Source of the DNA: Meira nashicola
Taxonomy: Eukaryota > Basidiomycota > Exobasidiomycetes > Exobasidiales > Brachybasidiaceae
Assembly: GCA_001600355.1 (NCBI GenBank)
Contig: BCJU01000002.1
Location: forward strand, 2,418,001-2,482,000
Reading direction: 5' to 3'
DNA length: 64,000 bases
Shown: piece after piece, positions 57,842-64,000 of the stretch
Layout: each line of letters starts with the position of its first letter
How positions within the stretch are numbered: position 1 is the stretch's first letter
Made by a program: the position numbers and the translations under genes
The notes under the pieces: model-generated
What the model saw: the letters and a program-made list of their open reading frames with translations, nothing else
Databases searched by the model: none
What the model was told of the DNA's origin: nothing

Positions 57842-59637
57842 ATGCCGGGCAAAAAGAAAAAGTCGGGCAATAAATCTGGCGCAAGACCGATTCCAACTCA
57901 TCAAGATTCATTAAGAATGGATATCGAAGCTGGCAGACATCAAAATTTGGATAACGTCTCAAACGACATTGGAGAATATGAAGACGGAGATGGATTAGAT
58001 ATAGCTGATCAACTATTAGCAAGCCTTGAAGCTAGAGATAAAGCAGCTGAAAGGGTTCAAAAAGCAAGCATTGACGAAGAAAGAGCAAATGGAAAACATC
58101 ATTTCCTTGGATCACATCATCATAGTACATCAGAACAAAGCGGTCTATCTGCTGGAAGGTCTACTAGTCCACTTCGTCAAGCAGGTGAAAAGTTACTTCA
58201 TGCTGGCGAAAAGATTTTTGGTCATCATGGCCACGAACACAGCAGTACTTCTCCAAGCAGTCATCAACCGGAACGAATAGCAACAGTCATTCCAACTGAT
58301 GACGTAGACAAAGAGCTGGCAAGCGATATGCAACGAAAAGGATCGATAAGAAAGCTGTTCGGTCAAAGTCCGCCTAAATCACACACTTCGGCTGATTTAG
58401 AGGCAGAGCAAAACGGAAGCGGTGGAGGCAAGAAAAAGATGTCCCGACAGAAAGCACGACTGGTGAGTAAGAAATGTTGTTATCTTTGGAATACGTGATG
58501 CGGTGGTAATAATGTCTTTGATGATTATCTGCCTCTGCCTTCCTCGCTAACACTTCGGTTTCGGGGGCACCAAGTCATTACACGAATTTGTTTGAAATTA
58601 TAGTCAAAACGTATTCAAAGCTCTGTTGGGCAGTGTTATTTTTGGCCGAATGGTGCCGTGTTGCTAGCGATGAAAAGGTATAAATACTGACAATTTTTTC
58701 ATTTCTTTTTCCGCCTCTTATTATCTTCTCCTCAATCGCCAATTTCAAAATGTTGCCTGCATTCCCGTACACGCCGCCTGCCTCACCTGGCAATCACATC
58801 ACACCACCATTGTCGATCAAACCAACTTTAAAACGTCCTAAATTGCCTCGTTCAAAAACATCGGAAATTCGTGCTCCGCCAATGGTGATTTGCGTTCCAT
58901 CACGTAACTTTGTCGATTTGCGTCCTTCGGTTGGTATTATGACTCAACCGCCTTCACCTGTTTCGGATGTAAACTCCTCTTCTTCTACCGATGCAACTTC
59001 TATTTCCGTCCAACAGGAACGCAAAGCTGCCGAAATGGAAGCTCAACGCTTACAAGCCGAAGAAGAATTGAAAGCGAATGGAGGAAAACCCGACGAAGCT
59101 CAACGTGAAAGAGTTGCATTGACAGATTTGTGCAGAGCATTGAAAGTAAAAATGCATGAAATCACTCCAGACGGACATTGTTTATATGCTGCCGTTGCTG
59201 ATCAACTTAATATTCTTGGAAAATCAACTTCAAAATTGAATTATGTTGATACACGTAAAGCAACTGCTGAATATATGCGCAAGCATGCTGATGATTTCAT
59301 GCCTTTTATTTCCGATTCGGATGAACATATGGCAGGAATCGAAAATAAAGAAGCAGGAAATGAAACGCATAATATGTCACAACAAGAAAAGTATTTTATG
59401 GGTTATTGTAATGCAATCGAAAAGACGGCAGTTTGGGGAGGTCAACCGGAAATTTTGGCGTTATCTCGTGCTTTTCATACACCAATTCATGTCGTTCAAG
59501 CTGGAAGTCCTGTGGTAAAAGTTGGTACGGAAGAAGCATCAAGTCCTGAAGATTTGCCTGTAATCATTTCCTATCATCGACATATGTATGGCTTGGGTGA
59601 GCACTACAACTCGCTACATAAAGTTAAAGGTGCATGA
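57842..59637 (+). CDS. OTU2: OTU-domain deubiquitinase (Otu2/OTUD6B-like), two exons
   Basis: Otu2 removes ubiquitin from the 40S protein eS7 during ribosome recycling. Exon 1 is 57842-58462. A 554-bp intron has donor GTGAGT at 58463 and acceptor CAACAG ending at 59016. Exon 2 is 59017-59637. The product is 413 residues. The N-terminus is Lys-rich and includes disordered His/Ser stretches. The basic helix MSRQKARL continues across the splice into ERKAAEMEAQRLQAEEEL, which is the characteristic N-terminal helix of the family. The OTU catalytic loop DGHCLY has its Cys at residue 262, and the catalytic His is in GLGEHYNSL at 403. Inside the intron a TATA box and an in-frame ATG (58750) suggest a shorter isoform. 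Confidence 0.9.
58679..58686 (+). promoter_or_regulatory. TATA box of a proposed internal promoter in the OTU2 intron
   Basis: TATAAATA begins 71 bases upstream of an ATG (58750) that opens an 89-codon coding-like frame running in phase into exon 2. The distance equals that of the TATA boxes of the dehydrogenase and OPT genes. Confidence 0.55.
58750..59637 (+). CDS. Proposed alternative OTU2 isoform from the internal promoter
   Basis: From ATG 58750 the frame encodes 89 residues that are not part of the spliced protein, then passes without interruption through the acceptor into exon 2, giving 295 residues with the entire OTU catalytic domain. The unique part is Pro-rich and basic (LPAFPYTPPASPGNHITPP, LKRPKLPRSK) and ends in a Ser/Thr-rich stretch (VSDVNSSSSTDATS). 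It lacks the basic ribosome-facing helix of the long form. No homology is recognised for the unique part. A separate small gene that happens to read into exon 2 is the main alternative. Confidence 0.45.
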   Translation: MLPAFPYTPPASPGNHITPPLSIKPTLKRPKLPRSKTSEIRAPPMVICVPSRNFVDLRPSVGIMTQPPSPVSDVNSSSSTDATSISVQQERKAAEMEAQRLQAEEELKANGGKPDEAQRERVALTDLCRALKVKMHEITPDGHCLYAAVADQLNILGKSTSKLNYVDTRKATAEYMRKHADDFMPFISDSDEHMAGIENKEAGNETHNMSQQEKYFMGYCNAIEKTAVWGGQPEILALSRAFHTPIHVVQAGSPVVKVGTEEASSPEDLPVIISYHRHMYGLGEHYNSLHKVKGA

Positions 59638-59903
59638 TTTGCAAGCAAATGATTGATCAGTAGTGCTTTTTGCGCTTGATTCTTTTTTTTTTTACTATTT
59701 CTCACTTTTGTATCATGAAACTCTTTCATGATTGCTCTATAGACTGTTCAACGATAATGCGATTTGATTACAATATCCGTTTGGTGTAATGACTACGATA
59801 CATTTTAATAAAGATGACAAGTGATCTAACATAGCAAAAAGGTCAGCAAAAAGAGAGTACAAAAGCAAACAAGAAAAACAGCTGTAATAAAGAAAAAGCG
59901 AGA

Positions 59904-62411
59904 TCACCAATTTGCCGGTCGAACTTCGTGTAGCATAACAGTTTCGGTCGAAGTGGACATCCAACCACGATCTCCTGAAGAGGAAAATAAGAATCTAGAT
60001 GTAGGGTCTAACACAAGTTGAGATACAGTTGCACCATGATGACCTGCAACGATTCTGAAAGGAACATTTCCGCTTCCAAAAGCGTTATTTGTGTCGGCAA
60101 ATGTATCCCAAATCCGAATATTGTCATACGATCCACAAACGAGATGTCTTGAATTTGGCATACCATAAACCGAACTCACAGGTCCGCTTCCAGATGGTAA
60201 ACGAAGACTACGAACAAAACGAATATCACCTTTACGTAATCGAGAAGGTTGATTTGAATCGATAGATTGTTCAACGTCTGGCAACATTCTTAAATCCCAT
60301 TCATCCACAGTTTCATTTCGTCTTCCGACATAAATCTTATTTCCATCGCTACTCCAACAAGCACTCATACACCATGGAGGTGTTTTGTCAGGTAAAGCTA
60401 AAGCACGAACGCCCTTGTGTGTTGTTGAAGAACCACTGATACCATTGGTATAATTTGATTGACTACTACTGCTTCCGGGGTAAGAAGGAACACGTTTGTC
60501 CCACAGAGTCACTTGACCACCAAGGGTGGTTGTCATCATTATATCATTGCTAAATTTAGACACATCCCCGTCAAAGCTTGCAAATGCGCTTGCTCCGCCG
60601 AAAGCTGGCTTGGGCAGCTGTCTTTGTTGAGTCTTTGTAGGATTTGCATGTCCGTTTGGTAAAGATGATGTTGGAGTTTGATTAGCTTGAGTGACAGGTC
60701 TTGAACCAGGTAATTCCAATCCACTACTTGAGGAAGCTGCGGGCAAAAGTGGTCTTGAAGCTCTCGCTGCTAAAGGTGCGTCATCATCCTCTCCTTCGGC
60801 ATCTTCATCTTCTCCTTCTGCGTCCATATCATCTGCTTCACCGTCTGCGTCTTCTTCTCCTTCAGCATCCGCATCTGCTTCACCGTCTGCATCAGCTTCC
60901 CCATCCGCATCAGCTGAACCATCTGCACTCATTCCACCAAACAATGAGTCTCCATCCGAATCATCCGCCGTCTTTTCATTTTCTTTATTGACTTTAGATG
61001 GCTGTGTAGGTTTCAAATCTGCTTCATCCATTGTAATATCCATTAAATTGTGCTTTGTTGGCGCATCAGAAGACGTTGTCCCTAGTCCTAGAGCTTCCTG
61101 TAATCCACTTTCTCCGTCAATCTCGTTGCTTCTTTCGCCATCCTCTCCAAACAGAGAACTATTTTCAGGAGACTTCCTGCTTGGCGATGAATTATTCTCT
61201 TGTCCCTTCTGTTTAGCATCATTGCTATCAACAAGTTGCATGCTTAGATCTCCCGTCTGTTCCGCCTTCCCAGACAATTGTGAAGTATCTTTGGGCTTGT
61301 TTTGCTCGGTTTGGCTATCAATACCATTCTTAGATGATGGAGATATCTTTTGATGTGTTGATCCTTCTGTAAAAGCCGCATCTTCCTTCATCGAGATATC
61401 TCCATTCGCCATCGACCCTACAGCCGAAGGTCGGATGAACACATTCGGAGATGGAGCATTAGAGTATGTCTCTCCTTGCTGTAAAGGTCTAAATGAAATA
61501 GATGTGACCTGTCCTGCATGCCCAGGAAACGATCGTACTACTTTGCCTGTATGCATATCCCATTGATGCAATCCTCTATCCCATCCTCCACTCATTAGAA
61601 CTGTATCTCCGTCTGTTAAAGCTAAGGCTGAAACTGCAGATGTATGTCGACGTAAAACGTGCCGTAGTTGACCACTATCATGTCTTAAACTGTTGAGATT
61701 TATATTTCCCGATTCCGTTCCGCTTAAACACCAAAGAGCATCTTGTTGAATTGCCAAACTATGAACAGGACTGACAAACCTTTCCTCTACTTCTTCTTCA
61801 TCCTCTCCTTTCACTATCGGAACTTCTTCACATGCCCACCAAGCTGTTAATGCTCCACCTTTTACAACTCCATCCACGTATTGATGTCGTACATTCTGTG
61901 TCAAAGGCGCCTTTCCGTTCATACTTGCATAAACATCATATCGACGAACGTAACCATCACTTCCACCTGTGAGTAAATTTGTACCATCAGCACTGAGCGC
62001 CATAGAATGAATATGTGCAGAATGTGGTATGGCTCCAACAGGTTCTATTGAGTATGCAGGCACTTGTTTGGCTAAATTTGAGGAAGATGCCCTTAATCTT
62101 TTCAATCGATTTTCAGCGGCACGTACATATGCAGCCGGAGAAGAATTTACAGCAGGTGTTGGTGACCTTTGCTTTTGTGAAGTTGTATCACCTTCTGCAT
62201 CTTCATCATCATCTTCGTCTTCTTCGTCCTCATCGTCATCCTCGATATCGTCGTCCTCATCATCGTCTTCATCGTCTTCGTCTTCCTGATCATCGTCATC
62301 CGCATTATCGCTATTTTCATCGAATTGTGTATCCTCACGATCTTCGTCTGATTCATTTTGCGATACTTCCTCTACTTCATCTACATCATCGACATCCATA
62401 TCTATCGCCAT
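59904..62411 (-). CDS. SPT8: Spt8, WD40 subunit of the SAGA coactivator
   Basis: Spt8 links SAGA to TBP. The protein has 835 residues from ATG 62411. The first 80 residues are almost wholly acidic (DDDDQEDEDDEDDDEDDD), as in yeast Spt8. WD40 repeats begin near residue 120 (IPHSAHIHSMALSADGTNLL, TGGSDGYVRRYDV), continue at 210-310 (HTSAVSALALTDGDTVLMSG, GWDRGLHQWDMHTGKVV), are split by a 250-residue disordered acidic insert with repeated ADGEADADGE units (about 495-560), and resume from about 610 (MMTTTLGGQVTLWDKR) to the end. The final block FLFSSSGDRGWMSTSTETV is the Spt8 C-terminal signature. It converges with OTU2. In yeast SAGA is a main cofactor of Gcn4. Confidence 0.95.
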   Translation of the reverse strand: MAIDMDVDDVDEVEEVSQNESDEDREDTQFDENSDNADDDDQEDEDDEDDDEDDDIEDDDEDEEDEDDDEDAEGDTTSQKQRSPTPAVNSSPAAYVRAAENRLKRLRASSSNLAKQVPAYSIEPVGAIPHSAHIHSMALSADGTNLLTGGSDGYVRRYDVYASMNGKAPLTQNVRHQYVDGVVKGGALTAWWACEEVPIVKGEDEEEVEERFVSPVHSLAIQQDALWCLSGTESGNINLNSLRHDSGQLRHVLRRHTSAVSALALTDGDTVLMSGGWDRGLHQWDMHTGKVVRSFPGHAGQVTSISFRPLQQGETYSNAPSPNVFIRPSAVGSMANGDISMKEDAAFTEGSTHQKISPSSKNGIDSQTEQNKPKDTSQLSGKAEQTGDLSMQLVDSNDAKQKGQENNSSPSRKSPENSSLFGEDGERSNEIDGESGLQEALGLGTTSSDAPTKHNLMDITMDEADLKPTQPSKVNKENEKTADDSDGDSLFGGMSADGSADADGEADADGEADADAEGEEDADGEADDMDAEGEDEDAEGEDDDAPLAARASRPLLPAASSSSGLELPGSRPVTQANQTPTSSLPNGHANPTKTQQRQLPKPAFGGASAFASFDGDVSKFSNDIMMTTTLGGQVTLWDKRVPSYPGSSSSQSNYTNGISGSSTTHKGVRALALPDKTPPWCMSACWSSDGNKIYVGRRNETVDEWDLRMLPDVEQSIDSNQPSRLRKGDIRFVRSLRLPSGSGPVSSVYGMPNSRHLVCGSYDNIRIWDTFADTNNAFGSGNVPFRIVAGHHGATVSQLVLDPTSRFLFSSSGDRGWMSTSTETVMLHEVRPANW

Positions 62412-62685
62412 CCTTGTAAAATTGAAACCATTCGATTGTAATATATGCTGTTTGTGTTAAGAAGGAATGCCTTCTCCATAATCATATTCAATCTTCACGC
62501 GTACGAAATGATAACCCTCTCCGCCAAAAAAAGTGTGCATTTAGTCTATAGACGCGTTCAGAGTTGGAACACAAAAAATGGAAATCGGGTTTGGAAGCAT
62601 TTTTGGGTCTCTCAGCGCGGGGGAAGAGACCAAAAAGTAACGACAATCTTGTTTCTCCACCTTCCTTTTGACCATATCTTTAAGA

Positions 62686-63938
62686 ATGTTGTTGAGACAG
62701 ATACCCAAAAGATGCCAGGGATCAGTACAGAATTTACACTTTTCATCGAAATCGATTCCAAAGAGAGCTTATCAACCTTCGCTTATAGGATTTAGAGCAG
62801 CTTCGAGTAGCTCATCTGGAAAGCCAACATTCACTAAAGAGCAAGATGGTAGCGACAGTATAAGAGGTGTTGTGGTGGCATTCGTAGGTGGATTTGCAGG
62901 AACAGTATTGGTTTTATCTCTCACATCAAAAGCAGAAGCACCTTCTAGACTTTTACCAAATAAATATCACACTCTTGGATTGCAAGAAGCTAGACGTTGT
63001 TCTTCACCTTCTGATATTGGGACGAATCTTGGTGGCGATCACGTATTGTTACGCATAGAACCACCATACTATATTGCACCACCTAAGCTCACACATGAAC
63101 AAGCTCTAGCAACTGCAGCAGGAGATCCATTTTGGCGTATTTTGAGCGTTCATATGAAAGAACCTTCGTTGCAAATCGAGAGACCGTATACGCCACTGTA
63201 TGTGGAAGGTGTGTGTGGACCACGAGGAAAGGAGACGATTGATTTGATAATTAAGAAGTATCCAGACGGAGAGCTGGGAAAGTATGCTCACAGATTGCAG
63301 GCTGGAGAAGGGGTTGAACTGAGAGGGCCACATGTCACATGGCAAGATAAACAGGTTGACAATTTAGTATTGGTGAGTAAAATACTGTCTCGTATACGTC
63401 GTGAATAGAATGATTGACAATATCCTTTCATTCTTTTACGAAATAGCTCGTGGCAGGAACGGGCATCACTCCTGCATATCAATTGATCACGACCATATTC
63501 GGCAAACCTGATAGACCAATGCCATCAGGCCAGCGGATACCGAGGATATCATTAATGTATGCGGCCTCAAAACCATCATCGTTGCTCTTATTGCCTGAAC
63601 TTGCAAAGTTAAAAGAAGCTTATGGGAGTAGGCTAGACATTCAGCTGTTGGTAGAAGCAGAAGAAAATCAAATCAAGAAATCATGGCTAGATTGGATGCT
63701 GAGGAAAGATCGAATAAATTCGCAAGAAGGCTTCCCATTACAACTCGGCAGAATAAGCGACAAAGCAATCAAACCAATACTGGAAAAGCATGATCCAAAA
63801 TCAAGACATATTCTCGTCTGTGGTCCTGATGGTATGGTGGCTCAAGTGGCGGGTGCAAAGAAAGGCAATCAACAAGGAGAATTATCTGGAATATTAGCCT
63901 ATTTAGGTTGCAAACAAGAAGAAGTTCACAAACTGTAA
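62686..63938 (+). CDS. Mitochondrial FAD/NADH oxidoreductase, cytochrome-b5-reductase-like, two exons
   Basis: The start is ATG 62686. Exon 1 is 62686-63372. A 74-bp intron has donor GTGAGT at 63373 and acceptor AATAG ending at 63446. Exon 2 is 63447-63938. The product is 392 residues. The N-terminus is basic with Ser and no acids (MLLRQIPKRCQGSVQ), followed by one membrane helix (GVVVAFVGGFAGTVLVL), as in inner-membrane-anchored Mcr1 or Cyc2. The FAD motif RPYTP is at residues 166-170. The NAD-binding start LVAGTGITPAYQ lies at the splice junction. The C-terminus has HILVCGPDGMV and QGELSGILAYLG, as in Mcr1. A 100-residue stretch ahead of RPYTP is atypical, so Cyc2 is a good alternative to Mcr1. 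Confidence 0.9.
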
Positions 63939-64000
63939 AGTTCAGTGTATTGATAGATCTAATCAAAAATGAGTGCAATCCTAATCTTTAACAGCCTCTA

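Noticed and set aside
60691..61353. A 220-codon plus-strand frame opposite SPT8
   Set aside because: It is antisense to the ADGE repeat tract and reads as Ser/Pro/Ala repeats; the minus strand has the WD40 protein.
62668..62685. Start of the flavoprotein six codons earlier
   Set aside because: The codon is TTG; ATG 62686 gives a basic presequence-like N-terminus.
1..64000. Transposons, rRNA, CRISPR arrays, prophage or operon-like clusters
   Set aside because: No transposase, reverse transcriptase, terminal repeats, rRNA-like segments or regularly spaced repeats were seen; gene orientation and introns are those of ordinary fungal nuclear DNA.

Overview
This is nuclear DNA from a filamentous or yeast-like fungus, most likely a basidiomycete. 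Introns are sparse: most are about 65-75 bp, with GTRNGT donors and YAG acceptors. TATA-type promoters sit about 70 bp upstream of some start codons. The gene content is fungal (Spt8, Yag7-like, Dcg1-like, Ptc7, Otu2, an OPT transporter). The strongest lineage clue is an intersectin-type EH-SH3-SH3-DH-PH protein, which is known in basidiomycetes (Cin1 of Cryptococcus neoformans) and absent from common ascomycete yeasts. Base composition is moderately AT-rich. I cannot name a genus from sequence alone. No mobile element, rRNA, convincing tRNA or CRISPR array was seen.

Layout. 1-14221 (-) is one uninterrupted reading frame for midasin (MDN1), cut by the left edge just after its acidic region. 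14654-15661 (-) is a short-chain dehydrogenase. 16156-22665 (-) holds two reading frames that I read as one intersectin gene of about 2,028 residues: EH, coiled coil, two SH3, two ubiquitin-interacting motifs, DH-PH. Divergent from it is CDC123 (23180-24442). Then come a Yag7-like RGG protein (-), a one-intron choline/ethanolamine phosphotransferase (+), a mitochondrial CDF metal transporter (+) and an OPT oligopeptide transporter (+).

Next are a macro-domain hydrolase (-, with a last exon recovered here), a divergent ICT1-type mitochondrial peptidyl-tRNA hydrolase (+), and a Gcn4/Cpc1 bZIP activator (+) whose leader has an ATF4-like pair of uORFs. They are followed by a Dcg1-like racemase (-), a CsbD-like stress protein (-, two exons), an NTF2-like protein (+), a three-domain paladin phosphatase (+), a secreted GH18 chitinase (-), Ptc7 phosphatase (+), cyclin C/Ssn8 (-), Otu2 deubiquitinase (+, with an apparent second promoter inside its intron), Spt8 (-) and a mitochondrial cytochrome-b5-reductase-like flavoprotein (+, two exons). 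Two gene-free stretches of about 1.8 kb lie at 40.3-42.1 kb and 52.3-54.2 kb.

The genes form no cluster with one pathway. Several do touch protein synthesis and its control: midasin (60S assembly), Cdc123 (eIF2 assembly), the uORF-controlled Gcn4, Otu2 (40S deubiquitination) and ICT1 (mitoribosome rescue). Two act with RNA polymerase II coactivators (Spt8 in SAGA, Ssn8 in Mediator), which are established partners of Gcn4-type activators.
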